Shown: positions 26,116 to 36,191 of the stretch, piece by piece | Position numbering within the stretch: position 1 is the first letter of the stretch | Layout: every line of letters begins with the position of its first letter | Assembly (NCBI GenBank): GCA_963835935.1 | Contig: CAWIHK010000001.1 | Coordinates: 1,736,001 to 1,800,000, forward strand | From: CAWIHK01 sp963835935 | Lineage (GTDB): Bacteria > Bacteroidota > Ignavibacteria > UBA10030 > CAVZMI01 | Direction of reading: 5' to 3' | Length of the DNA stretch: 64,000 nt | Notes under the pieces: generated by a model | What the model was told of the DNA's origin: nothing | The model's input: only the letters and a program-made list of their open reading frames with translations | Databases searched by the model: none | Made by a program: the position numbers and the translations under genes

Positions 26116-27450
26116 TCATAACCCCGAAAGTTCCTGGATCAAAAGATCCATTTCCGCTCTTGTGCGCGTTTCAGTCACAGCGAGCAGGAGTCCGGTCTCG
26201 CCATCATTAAATCTGCCTAAATCGATTCCGGCAAGAATCCCGCGTTCAAGGAGTAGATGAATGATATCGGAAGCCGGCCGTGGAGTTGTGACGACAAATT
26301 CTTTGAAGAATGATCGTTTATATTTTATTTTGAATCCAGATAAGGTTGAAATTTTTTCTGAAAGATAATGACTCTTCTGCAGGGATTGCGAAGCGACCTC
26401 CTGCAATCCTTGTTTTCCCATCAGCGCCATATAGATTGTAGCGCTAAGCATCATTAAGCCTTCATTCGAGCAAATGTTCGATGTTGCTTTTTCTCTGCGG
26501 ATATGTTGCTCGCGTGTTTGAACAGTAAGTGTAAATCCGCGTTTTCCATCGACATCGACTGTTATTCCCGACAACCGGCCGGGCATTTTTCTGAGCAATG
26601 CTTCTTTCACTGCAAATATACCGAGATATGGGCCGCCAAATTGAAGCGGAATTCCCAATCCCTGTCCTTCGCCGACCACAATATCAGCTCCGTATTTTCC
26701 CGGCGCTTCTAAGAGTCCAAGTGATATCGGATCAGCAACAACTATAAAAAGCGCACCATGATCGTGTGCTGCTTTTTCAATTTCCTTTACCTCTTCAATT
26801 ATGCCGAAGAAGTTCGGTTGCTGAACAACAACGCATGCTGTTGCATCGGATATGAGATTTTTGAGCGAGTGAAAATCGGCTCCGCCATCGTCGAGTTTTG
26901 TTTCGAGAATCTTTGCATTACGAGCGGCAGTATACGTTCGCACAACTTTAAGATATTGTGGATGAATTTTCCCGGCAATTACAATTTCCGATCGGTTTGT
27001 ATGTCCTAATGCAAGAAGCACCGCTTCGGCAAGTGCTGAACCGCCATCGTACATGGACGCATTTGCAATGTCCATACCGGTCAGCCGGCAAATCATCGTT
27101 TGATATTCGTAGATAGCTTGAAGCGTTCCCTGGCTGACCTCGGCTTGATACGGCGTGTAGGCTGTGTAAAATTCCGATCGACTAATTAAAGAAGCAACTG
27201 CAGACGGGATGAAATGATCGTAAGCGCCGCCGCCAGCAAATGAAATTAATTCTGATGTATCTTTATTTTTCTTTCCAAGTTCTTTCAGTTCTTTTAGAAC
27301 TTCAAATTCTGAAAGTGCAGATGGAAGTTGTAAATCGTTTTTCAGTCGTGCTTCCGGCGGGATTGTGCGGATGAGTTCTTCGAATGACCTCACACCGATC
27401 GCCGAGAGCATCTCCTTCCGATCTTGATCTGTGTTCGGTACAAATGACAT
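26116..27450 (-). CDS. gcvPA: Glycine dehydrogenase (decarboxylating) subunit 1
   Basis: The 444-residue protein corresponds to the N-terminal half of glycine decarboxylase P-protein, split into two chains in many bacteria. It starts SFVPNTDQDRKEMLSAIGV and has YTPYQAEVSQGTLQAIYEYQ near 96-115 and SNICSNEGLMMLS near 325. The PLP lysine belongs to subunit 2 (gcvPB), which is not in this window. It starts 1 bp after the gcvH stop (TAA-T-ATG), so the two are translationally linked. The complex releases CO2 from glycine onto the lipoyl arm of GcvH. Confidence 0.95.
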   Translation of the reverse strand: MSFVPNTDQDRKEMLSAIGVRSFEELIRTIPPEARLKNDLQLPSALSEFEVLKELKELGKKNKDTSELISFAGGGAYDHFIPSAVASLISRSEFYTAYTPYQAEVSQGTLQAIYEYQTMICRLTGMDIANASMYDGGSALAEAVLLALGHTNRSEIVIAGKIHPQYLKVVRTYTAARNAKILETKLDDGGADFHSLKNLISDATACVVVQQPNFFGIIEEVKEIEKAAHDHGALFIVVADPISLGLLEAPGKYGADIVVGEGQGLGIPLQFGGPYLGIFAVKEALLRKMPGRLSGITVDVDGKRGFTLTVQTREQHIRREKATSNICSNEGLMMLSATIYMALMGKQGLQEVASQSLQKSHYLSEKISTLSGFKIKYKRSFFKEFVVTTPRPASDIIHLLLERGILAGIDLGRFNDGETGLLLAVTETRTRAEMDLLIQELSGL

Positions 27451-27451
27451 A

Positions 27452-27832
27452 TTATTTTCCTATCGAGGCTTTGTATTGATCCGCCGCCATCAAGGTATTG
27501 AGATCATCAGGATTCGAAATGTTAATTTTCACCAACCATCCGGTTACGTAAGGATCTTTGTTGATATTTTCTGGAGTCGATTCTAGTTCTTTGTTGATCT
27601 CGACAATCACGCCGGACGCCGGCGCAAATAGATCGCTTACTGCTTTCACCGCCTCAATTGTTCCAAAGGATAATCCTTGTTTAATTTCCGTACCGACGGC
27701 TGGAAGCTGAATAAAAACAATATCACCAAGCTCGCCTTGTGCATAATCGGTAATACCGACAGTTCCTGTTTTGCCTTCGACACGAATCCACTCGTGGTCT
27801 TTTGTGTACTTCAAATCAGATGGGAAATTCAT
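27452..27832 (-). CDS. gcvH: Glycine cleavage system H protein
   Basis: The 126-residue lipoyl carrier has the expected DHEW...GITDYAQGELGDIVF N-terminal half and the lipoylation segment GTIEAVKAVSDLFAP with Lys63. It shuttles the aminomethyl group among P, T and L proteins. The T protein (gcvT) is not nearby. The gene follows accC by 39 bp and precedes gcvPA by 1 bp. Confidence 0.96.
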   Translation of the reverse strand: MNFPSDLKYTKDHEWIRVEGKTGTVGITDYAQGELGDIVFIQLPAVGTEIKQGLSFGTIEAVKAVSDLFAPASGVIVEINKELESTPENINKDPYVTGWLVKINISNPDDLNTLMAADQYKASIGK

Positions 27833-27871
27833 GTGAGATTCCTTTTTCTACCTATTAATTCCGACAGAAGA

Positions 27872-29215
27872 TTAATCATTCATCTCAAAATTCGTTAAAA
27901 ACGATGTGTCGAATTTTCCTTGCCGGAAATCCTGATTCTTCATTAATTTTTGGTGGAAGGGTATTGTAGTATGAACACCTTCAATGATAAATTCCTCAAG
28001 TGCGCTTTGCATCTTATCCAGCGCTTCGTCACGGTTGCGGCCGTGAACAATTAACTTTGCGAGCAACGAATCATAGTACGGTGGAATTTCATAACCGGTA
28101 TAGATATGTGTGTCAACGCGAACTCCGAAACCGCCGGGAATGTGTAAGCTTTGAATTTTTCCTGGTGATGGACGAAATCCGTGGTATGGATCTTCAGCAT
28201 TGATCCGGCATTCAATCGCATGCCCCACCGGCTTCAATTTCTTGACGGATAAACGTTTGCCTCCTGCAACTTCAATTTGTGCTTTGATCAGATCGAACCC
28301 CGTTACCATTTCTGTAACCGGATGTTCTACCTGAACCCGTGTATTCATTTCCATAAAATAAAAATTTTTATTTTTGTCGAGTAGAAATTCTATTGTTCCT
28401 GCACCCAGATACTTTACGCTTTTCGCACCATGCACAGCGGCATCACCCATTTTGTCTCGCAGTTCCTGATCGACAGCAGTCGAGGGAGACTCTTCCACAA
28501 GTTTTTGGTGGCGACGTTGAATTGAACAATCGCGTTCACCGAGATGGATAATATTGCCGTACGAATCTCCTAAAATTTGCAACTCAACGTGGCGAGGTTG
28601 TTCGATATATTTTTCTATATACACGGCTGGATTGCCAAACGATTTTTCTGCTTCATTCCGTGCAGTTTGGAAAGCTTTTTCAAGTTCATTTTCATTTTCC
28701 ACCACCCTCATTCCGCGGCCACCGCCGCCGGCGGAAGCTTTAATGATAGCGGGATAACCGATGGATTGCGCTATTTCCTTCAACGACTTCATATCTTCAA
28801 CGACGCCATCGCTTCCGGGCACAACCGGCACTCCTGCTTTCCGCATTGTATCTTTTGCAAAAGCTTTGTCACCCATGGCAGTTATCATCTCCGGTTTTGG
28901 GCCGATAAATGTTAAGCCGGATGTATGGCAAATTTCAGCAAACGCTGCATTCTCGGCAAGAAAACCATATCCCGGATGAATTGCATCGGCATTTGTTATC
29001 TCCGCAGCGGCAATAATTCGTGGGATATTAAGATAACTCTCTTTACTTGATGGCGGGCCAATGCACACTGCTTCATCCGCAAAACGCACATGAAGCGCTA
29101 ATCTGTCGGCTTCAGAATAAACGGCAACCGTGCTAATACCGAGTTCTCTGCAAGCACGAATTATTCGAAGGGCAATCTCGCCTCTATTCGCAATAAGAAC
29201 TTTCGTGATCGACAA
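27872..29215 (-). CDS. accC: Biotin carboxylase subunit of acetyl-CoA carboxylase
   Basis: The 447-residue ATP-grasp enzyme begins with the canonical KVLIANRGEIALRIIRACRELG. It has the glycine-rich loop ASAGGGGRGMRV near 162 and the catalytic MEMNTRVQVEHPVTE near 288. It carboxylates biotin on AccB. The family N-terminus fixes the start at a TTG codon, 1 bp after the accB stop, an unusual start that suggests translational coupling to accB. accB and accC are adjacent as in most bacteria. Confidence 0.97.
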   Translation of the reverse strand: MSITKVLIANRGEIALRIIRACRELGISTVAVYSEADRLALHVRFADEAVCIGPPSSKESYLNIPRIIAAAEITNADAIHPGYGFLAENAAFAEICHTSGLTFIGPKPEMITAMGDKAFAKDTMRKAGVPVVPGSDGVVEDMKSLKEIAQSIGYPAIIKASAGGGGRGMRVVENENELEKAFQTARNEAEKSFGNPAVYIEKYIEQPRHVELQILGDSYGNIIHLGERDCSIQRRHQKLVEESPSTAVDQELRDKMGDAAVHGAKSVKYLGAGTIEFLLDKNKNFYFMEMNTRVQVEHPVTEMVTGFDLIKAQIEVAGGKRLSVKKLKPVGHAIECRINAEDPYHGFRPSPGKIQSLHIPGGFGVRVDTHIYTGYEIPPYYDSLLAKLIVHGRNRDEALDKMQSALEEFIIEGVHTTIPFHQKLMKNQDFRQGKFDTSFLTNFEMND

Positions 29216-29216
29216 A

Positions 29217-29696
29217 CTATACTTTCTCGATGTGGAACAAAGTCTGGTTATATTCTACCGGCTGGCCGTTCTCGACGCATGCTTTGACAATTTTTCCAGA
29301 GATATCAGATTCAATCTCATTCATCAATTTCATTGCCTCGACGATGCAGAGAACTTCTCCAGCTTGTACCATCTGCCCGATTTGCACGTAAGATTCCGCA
29401 TCGGGTGCTGGAGCACGATAGAATGTACCTACAATTGGCGATTTCACTTCGTGAATTCGTGAATCGGTGGGTACGGGTGGTTTTGATTCCGAAACATGTT
29501 CAACAACAGGAGTAGCCGGAGCAGTCTGTTGTTGTGCCGACGCCATATGTGGAAGCTGAATTGCATGTGTCGGTGTTATTGAAGATGCTTTTTGTTTTGC
29601 GATACGGATTTTTGAACCTTCTTCTTCCAGTTCCAATTCGCCAATACCGCTCGTTTCCACAAGTTTAATAAGTTTTTTTATGTAGTTGAGATCCAT
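29217..29696 (-). CDS. accB: Biotin carboxyl carrier protein of acetyl-CoA carboxylase
   Basis: The 159-residue protein has an N-terminal helix region (DLNYIKKLIKLVETSGIGEL), a flexible Pro/Thr/Ala-rich linker (about 45-80) and a C-terminal biotinyl domain. In that domain VEAMKLMNEI places the biotinylated Lys at about residue 123, with the conserved SPIVGTFYRAPAP before it. It carries CO2 from AccC to the carboxyltransferase. It lies 64 bp after efp and 1 bp before accC. Confidence 0.96.
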   Translation of the reverse strand: MDLNYIKKLIKLVETSGIGELELEEEGSKIRIAKQKASSITPTHAIQLPHMASAQQQTAPATPVVEHVSESKPPVPTDSRIHEVKSPIVGTFYRAPAPDAESYVQIGQMVQAGEVLCIVEAMKLMNEIESDISGKIVKACVENGQPVEYNQTLFHIEKV

Positions 29697-29760
29697 CGCA
29701 ACTCCAGGAATTGAAATTCCTTAATCTAATAACATTTGTTGTGTGTTAGTATTGAATTGA

Positions 29761-30327
29761 TTAATCGATTTTAACTCGTTCGATATATGTTCCAGTTCGT
29801 GTGTCAACCTTTATCGTATCACCTTCATTTAAAAATAGCGGGACATTCACACTTGCACCAGTCTCAAGTGTTGCCGGTTTTGTTCCACCAGTGGCGGTAT
29901 CGCCTTTCACTCCGGGCACTGTTTCGATAATTTTTAACTCTACAGTAATCGGCAGTTCCACACCCACAATCTCGTTCCCGTTCATCAGTAATTCGATTGT
30001 CTCGCCATCTTTCAGAAACTCTGCACCTTCTCCGATTCTTTTTGCGTCAACAGGAATTTGATCATATGTTTCTTTATCCATGAATTGAAGTGTTTGCCCA
30101 TCATGGTAAAGATACTGGTATTCTTTTCGTTCTACACGAACTTCATCTATGGACTCGCCGGCACGAAACCTATTTTCAATTACTTTTCCGTTCTTAAGAC
30201 CTTTTAATTTTGTGCGGACAAATGCGCGCCAGTTTCCGGGATTCACGTGCTGGAATTCGACTACAGTGTAAAGCTCATTATTGTAACGAATTATCATGCC
30301 AGAACGAAAATCGGATGTTGTTGCCAT
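29761..30327 (-). CDS. efp: Elongation factor P, Asn-tip type
   Basis: The 188-residue protein has the three OB/KOW-type domains of EF-P and ends GTYIERVKID. EF-P binds between the P and E sites and relieves stalling at polyproline stretches. The domain I loop reads HVNPGNWRAFVR, so the tip position that is lysine in E. coli (Lys34) or arginine in Pseudomonas is Asn32 here. It therefore lacks the residue needed for beta-lysylation or rhamnosylation. It is the first gene of the run with accB and accC, a frequent neighbourhood in bacteria. Confidence 0.95.
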   Translation of the reverse strand: MATTSDFRSGMIIRYNNELYTVVEFQHVNPGNWRAFVRTKLKGLKNGKVIENRFRAGESIDEVRVERKEYQYLYHDGQTLQFMDKETYDQIPVDAKRIGEGAEFLKDGETIELLMNGNEIVGVELPITVELKIIETVPGVKGDTATGGTKPATLETGASVNVPLFLNEGDTIKVDTRTGTYIERVKID

Positions 30328-30605
30328 AAACTTTCGACCTCAGTTAGGTAAAACAAATAAGACAGAATTTAAAAATATACTGAGAAGGCGCCCCAAAGTC
30401 AAGGAAAAGTTGCAGCTCCTTTTACAAACAAGTTGAAAGAATTTATTTCAAATGCGAGTTATTGGATAATGCTGGCTTTCCATTTCGTGTATAATTGTCG
30501 ACAATATCGCTATCCGCCACAACACTTTGTTTTCAAAGGCCGGCAGCTTTTCGCTCTACAATAATTCAGGTTGATTTCTGAATTCTTTCTCACTATTTTT
30601 TATTT

Positions 30606-30938
30606 ATGAAAATAAGACGACTACTCACATGTATTGTGCTTTTGATATTTCTTATTGTTGGATGTTCTCATCAGAATCCTAAAATTATTGAAAAAGAAAA
30701 ATTCATCAAGATTTTTACCCAGCTTGAAATCATCAATCAAGGATATTCTCACACTACCGACTCGACTGCGCGGCTGAAGAAAGAAAAAATTGATTCACTT
30801 TTCAAGAGCTTTGACAGCAATCAGGAAGAATTTTTGTCGACTGTAAAGTTTTACCAGAACACTCCTGTTGTATGGAATGATATCCTTCAAAAATCTTCGC
30901 TTGAGTTGAATCAAATGCGAGACCAAAAGAATAAATGA
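30606..30938 (+). CDS. DUF4296-like lipoprotein
   Basis: The 110-residue protein has a lipoprotein signal peptide with lipobox-like FLIVGC (Cys at about 20), followed by a helical domain (FIKIFTQLEIINQGYSH, KKEKIDSLFKSFDSNQEEFL, VKFYQNTPVVWNDIL). That layout matches DUF4296, a small lipoprotein family known mainly from Bacteroidota with no assigned function. It stands alone on the plus strand and converges on the GAF histidine kinase. Confidence 0.75.
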   Translation: MKIRRLLTCIVLLIFLIVGCSHQNPKIIEKEKFIKIFTQLEIINQGYSHTTDSTARLKKEKIDSLFKSFDSNQEEFLSTVKFYQNTPVVWNDILQKSSLELNQMRDQKNK

Positions 30939-31077
30939 AGTCTTGAGTTTTGAAGGATAGACATAGCAAAGCTTCGTTAAAGAGTTAATATTCAAAATCG
31001 ATAATACTTGGTGTATAAACAAAGAATGAGTAGTAGTTTAGGAGTTAAGTGTCAATGATACGATTTCTTTGATTAGT

Positions 31078-32877
31078 TTAACCGCCTGCTTTTTTCAACG
31101 TGAAGCTAAAAGTGCTTCCTTTGCCGACTTCACTTTCGACCCAAATTTTGCCGCCGTGTGCCCGTACGATCTCACTACAAATCCATAATCCGAGCCCGGA
31201 ACCTTTAATATCACTTGTCTCGAGTGTCTCTATTCTTGAAAACTTTTTGAAAAGTCTATCCACATGCTCAGTTGCAATTCCGATACCCTCATCAGAAACA
31301 GAAAAGACGACAAATTCATCCGATCGGTCTCCAACATGCACGCCGACTTTACCACCTTTGGGAGAATATTTGACTGCATTTGAAATCAAATTCTGTACTA
31401 CCTGTCTAAGCTTGTTCTGATCTCCTTTTACGTAAGGAACATTCGGGTCGACAGAAATCTCGATATTATGGCGTGGTGAGAATCGAACCAATGCGACTGC
31501 ATCTTTTATTAAACGTTCTACGTTCACAATTTTAAAGTAATAGCTCAGTTGTCCTGATTCGATCTTCGTGATGGAAAGTGTGTCTTCGGCGAGCTGACTT
31601 AGTTTCTGAGTCTGATCGATGATGATTGTCATATACTCCTTCAGACTTTCATTCGTCGTGAATGGCTCTTTCTTAATCAGAGACCTGGATGCGAGTGTTA
31701 TACTCGACAATGGAGTTCGGAAATCGTGAGAAACGATGCCGACAAATTCTGACTTAAGTTTATCCATTTCCATTAGGCGAGTATTCATTCTGCGGAATTC
31801 GTCAAAAATTTTCGCATTCTTAATAACTCCGCCAATTTCGTCGCATAGTGTTTCCAGTACAGTTGCATCCGTCTCATCGAATGCATTGAGTTTTACATCC
31901 TCAATGTTAAGAACGCCGACTATACTGCCATCTATCCTAATCGGGATAGCCAATTCTGAGTTAGTATTGTGATAACCGAATGAAATATATCGTGGTTCTT
32001 TCGAAACATCATTTGTCAGAATTTTCTCGCCGTGTCGTGCAACCCACCCAATAATCCCGGTATTGATGCTCTGTTTATATCCGTGGGGCAAAAAATCGAT
32101 AAAATTGCCTGCATGTGCAACGAGTTCAAGTTCTGTTAATTCCTTATTCACTAAAAAGATAGATACATCGAAAAAATTAAAATTCTTTTGAATGATAGAA
32201 GCTGCAGCTGTAAGCATCTCATCAAGTTCTAGCGTTGTCATTAATGTAGAAACAACCTTGTTGACCAATTCGATTTGGGAAAGACGTTTGCGTGTCTGGT
32301 CAAGTTTGACCATAGAATCGAGAGCAACAGAAACATAGAGGCTCAGGAGTTGTGCAATACTGATATCCCTCTCGTCATACTCATTATTCTTCATCGAACC
32401 AAAACATATCGAACCAATGGTTCCCCGGCTTGTTTTCAAAGGAACAATCAAAAGATTATGAATACCCTGGGCAACAAGTTTTCCCTCAAGCGCAGGTGTA
32501 AATGCAGGACTCGATTCGACATCGACGATGATTGGAGCTTGATTTGTAATCACCCACCCGGGCATACCAAACTCGACAGGAAGAATCTTTTGGTTTAATT
32601 CAAGCGCGTCGGCAACCGGAGAAAGTGTATAGATGAGATAATTTTCACGATTTGCATTCAGCAACGAGAGGAACATGCAGTCGTAGTGGACAATCAATTT
32701 TGTATCTTCTCGCAAAACCCGAAGCAGTGCATCTTTCGTTTCTGCGGCATTGATATGAACGGCAATTTCGTTGAGCGCTCCGACGCGGGTGGAAAATTTT
32801 CTGGTCTCGATAAGTCGAGCCCGTAATTCCTCCGGCGTTAAATCTAGATGGTCAGGAAGTTGCCAGTCGATACTCAT
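31078..32877 (-). CDS. GAF-domain sensor histidine kinase
   Basis: From the ATG at 32877 (a GTG at 32898 is possible; neither has a good Shine-Dalgarno) the product is about 599 residues. It contains two GAF domains (about 30-185 and 205-360; GMPGWVITNQAPIIV and GIIGWVARHGEKILT are typical), a short coiled linker, and HisKA with phosphoacceptor SHDFRTPLSS near 383. HATPase_c follows with NLISNAVKYSPKGG, DEGIGIA and GSGLGLWI. No TM helix or receiver domain is present, so it is probably cytosolic. It lies downstream of purM; its partner regulator is not in the window. Confidence 0.9.
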   Translation of the reverse strand: MSIDWQLPDHLDLTPEELRARLIETRKFSTRVGALNEIAVHINAAETKDALLRVLREDTKLIVHYDCMFLSLLNANRENYLIYTLSPVADALELNQKILPVEFGMPGWVITNQAPIIVDVESSPAFTPALEGKLVAQGIHNLLIVPLKTSRGTIGSICFGSMKNNEYDERDISIAQLLSLYVSVALDSMVKLDQTRKRLSQIELVNKVVSTLMTTLELDEMLTAAASIIQKNFNFFDVSIFLVNKELTELELVAHAGNFIDFLPHGYKQSINTGIIGWVARHGEKILTNDVSKEPRYISFGYHNTNSELAIPIRIDGSIVGVLNIEDVKLNAFDETDATVLETLCDEIGGVIKNAKIFDEFRRMNTRLMEMDKLKSEFVGIVSHDFRTPLSSITLASRSLIKKEPFTTNESLKEYMTIIIDQTQKLSQLAEDTLSITKIESGQLSYYFKIVNVERLIKDAVALVRFSPRHNIEISVDPNVPYVKGDQNKLRQVVQNLISNAVKYSPKGGKVGVHVGDRSDEFVVFSVSDEGIGIATEHVDRLFKKFSRIETLETSDIKGSGLGLWICSEIVRAHGGKIWVESEVGKGSTFSFTLKKAGG

Positions 32878-32959
32878 AGAACTATCAATGATCCTCACAT
32901 GCTTAGCTGAATGAACAAATCAATACTCTTTTTGGAAAATATATCTTTCGAAATAACTC

Positions 32960-33979
32960 TTAACGTCGAACGTCGGAACCAGCACGGATAACTTCGCCGA
33001 TCATAACCGGCTGTTCGTTTTGTCTCTTCAGTAACCTGATGATCCCGTCTGCGTTATCCCTTGATGCAACGATAATCAACCCTATACCCAAATTAAACGT
33101 TCTACGCATATCTTCTTCCGGAATCTGTCCGACAGACTGAATAAATGAAAAAAGATGAGGACGTTGCCATGATGCCCAATCGATAGATAATCCAAGTCCC
33201 TTCGGAATAATACGTTTTGTGTTTCCTATTATTCCTCCGCCTGTAATATGCGACATTCCACGAACTGGATATTTTTTAAGAATAACCTGTATTGTGTGCA
33301 AATATGAACGGTGCACAGCGAGAAGCGCTTCACCGATTGTCATCTTCAATTCTTCTATGTATGAATCAACACGATACGTATCGAGCAAGACTTTTCGGGC
33401 GAGAGAATAACCGTTTGTATGCAAACCCGTAGATGGTAATCCTATGAGAAGATCTCCGGATTTAACCTTGTCGCCTTTTATGATTTTTTTCTTTTCCACC
33501 ACACCAACAATTGTGCCCGCAATATCATATTCTGAATCTGTATAAAATCCAGGCATTTCTGCAGTCTCGCCGCCGATAATCGAGCAATCATTTTCGCGAC
33601 AAGCGATCGAAAATCCTTTGATAACTTGTTCAACAATTGCCGGATCTAATTTCCCCGTTGCAAGATAATCAAGAAAGTAAAGCGGTTTTGCTCCGCAGAC
33701 TAGAATATCGTTCACACAATGATTTACAAGATCCTGGCCGATAGTGTCGTGTTTATTAACCAAAGATGCGATCTTCAATTTCGTTCCAACACCATCAACA
33801 CTCGAAACAAGAACAGGATGTTTATAGGATGGAAATCGTGCATCAAAAAAAGCACCGAATAAACCAATGTCAGATAACACATTTTTTGTAAAAGTAGATC
33901 TGACGGTTTTCTTAATTCGATATACCACTTCTTCGCCAGCGGAAATATCAACACCGGCATCTTTGTACGTAATTGCCAC
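32960..33979 (-). CDS. purM: Phosphoribosylformylglycinamidine cyclo-ligase (AIR synthetase)
   Basis: The 339-residue ATP-dependent enzyme begins AITYKDAGVDISAGEEVV and has SSVDGVGTKLKIA near 59, GGETAEMPGFY near 137 and SHITGGGIIGNTKRI near 242, all PurM signatures. It closes FGAM to AIR in purine synthesis. The first codon is GTG with a GGGG stretch upstream. The GAF kinase gene follows 82 bp downstream. It diverges from the TonB-plug gene across a 283-bp spacer. Confidence 0.95.
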   Translation of the reverse strand: MAITYKDAGVDISAGEEVVYRIKKTVRSTFTKNVLSDIGLFGAFFDARFPSYKHPVLVSSVDGVGTKLKIASLVNKHDTIGQDLVNHCVNDILVCGAKPLYFLDYLATGKLDPAIVEQVIKGFSIACRENDCSIIGGETAEMPGFYTDSEYDIAGTIVGVVEKKKIIKGDKVKSGDLLIGLPSTGLHTNGYSLARKVLLDTYRVDSYIEELKMTIGEALLAVHRSYLHTIQVILKKYPVRGMSHITGGGIIGNTKRIIPKGLGLSIDWASWQRPHLFSFIQSVGQIPEEDMRRTFNLGIGLIIVASRDNADGIIRLLKRQNEQPVMIGEVIRAGSDVRR

Positions 33980-34262
33980 AATTACCCCATCGTAGATTTT
34001 GGCTACTTAAATTAATAACCTTTTTAGAGAAAATGCAATAGGTCACAACAGTTTTTATGTTAAAATCGTGATGGGTGACGCTGCTTTCGGTTCGAGTAAA
34101 TCGTCTAAAGATTTAAGAAGGAATTCCTTGATTCAATTTTTTCTTTTCAGGACAAACAATTTGAATATAATCCGAATAAACAAAACTACAATCCGAGATC
34201 GAGAAAGTCATCGATCGCGCATCAAGTTGCTTCCGTTGGGATTTTTCATATATTTTTACATT

Positions 34263-36191
34263 ATGCATAAAAAATATTTTTACCTCTTTTCCCTTTTCCT
34301 GTTTATTGTGCCGGTCACAGCGCAAACAGTTTCCGATACCTCGAACAGCCGGCTGATTGATTCACTGCAGTCGAGGCTGCATTTCCCTTCACTCGGCTCA
34401 GTTATACAGGATAGTTCCTGTTGGTTATCAAGAGATCAGATATCAAAGGAGGATTATGTATCAACTCCATTCCTTTTCGATAATTTACCGGGACTTTTTC
34501 TGTCCGACCTCGGTTCGCCAGGACAACAGCATTTCCTCACGATGGATGGACTTCCTTATTCATCTTGCATAATTTTAATTGACGGCGTTCCGATTTCTGA
34601 TCCGCAATACGGCGCGGTGAACTTTAATTTTATCCCGTCAGAATTTATCGATCATATCGAATATTCATCAAACGGCGACGCGCTGACGTGGAACAATTCA
34701 GCAGGAGTTTTGAATATTGTTACCAAAACTTATGCGACGATCAAACCATATACTAAATTGCGTTATTTCCAAGCGTCAAATGACCATCTTGTGAGCGATG
34801 GGATTTTTTCACAGAATATTTCTCGTCAATTGAATTTTATGGCCGCTTTCCAAAACGAAGGGACGAGCGGCCGATTTTTTAACAGCGATTACAGCGCGTG
34901 GAATCTTCGAGAAAAATTGCAGTGGAAATCTGATGGCGGAACGACTCTTATCCTGACACACATTTTTAATCAAGGACAATTTTCAATAAATGGCGGTGTC
35001 AATGTCGATTCTACCCAAACCGATTTACTTTTCGATGAAAATCGGGCGACTCTCATGAACCTCAATTCATATGAAAAACAAACGCGGCATGATATATATT
35101 TGATCGCCGGAATACCGTACGACAAAGATACGATTCAGGAAGGAATTTTCCGCGTCTATTACAATTATCAATTCCGGGAATATTGGGATGGCGACAGGAT
35201 TTTGATTCCAACTGTAACAACAATACGAAATGATTATAAAACCGAAAGAACCGGCATATCTTATGATCATGAAATACGAATAACATCCATGCCGATAAAT
35301 ATTAGCAGCTCGGTAGAACGCCTGCAAAATGAAATAACAAATACAACTCTACCATTGCAGACAACAATTTTCCGATTAGGCGGACTTACACGAATTGAAT
35401 CGGGCGGCTTGATTTCCATGCGCCTTTCCGGCGGGTATCAGCAAGATCTTGATCAACGCGCTTCATTGGCGTCGTGTCTGCAGTATGGAACTGAATTGCA
35501 TTTTACGCCAGTCGAAAATTTTTCCATTCTTGGCGGCATCAATCATGGACCTTCGTTCCAGTGGCTCAACGCAATCGCGGCGGGATATACAACTCCGTCA
35601 ATTCTTACCACGTTCAATCTAGGCGTGAACTTCAGAAATTCATTCATGGCATTGACTGCTTCACTCGATCATAAATTACTTTCTCATTGGCCGATTCCCG
35701 GAACGGTTGACGCCACATTCGCACCAATATTCGATTTCAGTGACCGGGAAAAAATTTCACTCGTCTCCTTATCACTTGTTTTAAACTATTGGCATTTCGT
35801 ATTTGAAAATAAAAGTTCACTTACCATACGTCAATGGACTTCCGACGCGATGAATAAAACAAATCCTCTCCTTTTCGGAAATACAGGTTTTTATTTTGAC
35901 GGGCATGTGGTTGGCCAGCTTGATGCACGTGCAGGTTTTCGATTGCGGTATAGCCAGGAAAACTCTTTGCTTACATACAATTGGCAGACAAGATTATATT
36001 CATATACTCAAACGACTTTATCCCGCTCATCGTGGGCTGTGCTTGATGCAGTCCTTGTCGGAAAAATCGGTTCTGCGATTTTATCATTGACGTGGGAAAA
36101 TCTTACTGATGAAAATTATTATATTGTCCCTTTTTATCCAATGCAAGATCGTCAATTACGAATCAGTCTTTCGTGGGAGTTCCTTGACTGA
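34263..36191 (+). CDS. TonB-dependent receptor-like outer membrane protein
   Basis: The reading frame is open from 34068, but the ATG at 34263 starts a clear signal peptide (YFYLFSLFLFIVPVTAQ), so I take it as the start (642 residues). A plug domain follows (LFDNLPGLFLSDLG, LIDGVPISDPQYG, IEYSSNGDALTWNNSAGVLNI; about 70-160), then a long beta-barrel. It ends with WENLTDENYYIVPFYPMQDR and LRISLSWEF, standard for TonB-dependent receptors. No carboxypeptidase-like N-terminal domain is present. The ligand is unknown. Its stop overlaps the LOG-family start (TGATG). Confidence 0.85.
   Translation: MHKKYFYLFSLFLFIVPVTAQTVSDTSNSRLIDSLQSRLHFPSLGSVIQDSSCWLSRDQISKEDYVSTPFLFDNLPGLFLSDLGSPGQQHFLTMDGLPYSSCIILIDGVPISDPQYGAVNFNFIPSEFIDHIEYSSNGDALTWNNSAGVLNIVTKTYATIKPYTKLRYFQASNDHLVSDGIFSQNISRQLNFMAAFQNEGTSGRFFNSDYSAWNLREKLQWKSDGGTTLILTHIFNQGQFSINGGVNVDSTQTDLLFDENRATLMNLNSYEKQTRHDIYLIAGIPYDKDTIQEGIFRVYYNYQFREYWDGDRILIPTVTTIRNDYKTERTGISYDHEIRITSMPINISSSVERLQNEITNTTLPLQTTIFRLGGLTRIESGGLISMRLSGGYQQDLDQRASLASCLQYGTELHFTPVENFSILGGINHGPSFQWLNAIAAGYTTPSILTTFNLGVNFRNSFMALTASLDHKLLSHWPIPGTVDATFAPIFDFSDREKISLVSLSLVLNYWHFVFENKSSLTIRQWTSDAMNKTNPLLFGNTGFYFDGHVVGQLDARAGFRLRYSQENSLLTYNWQTRLYSYTQTTLSRSSWAVLDAVLVGKIGSAILSLTWENLTDENYYIVPFYPMQDRQLRISLSWEFLD

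Noticed and set aside
34068..34262. N-terminal extension of the TonB-plug protein
   Set aside because: The frame is open but the signal peptide begins at the ATG at 34263; the extension is hydrophilic and has no ribosome-binding site.
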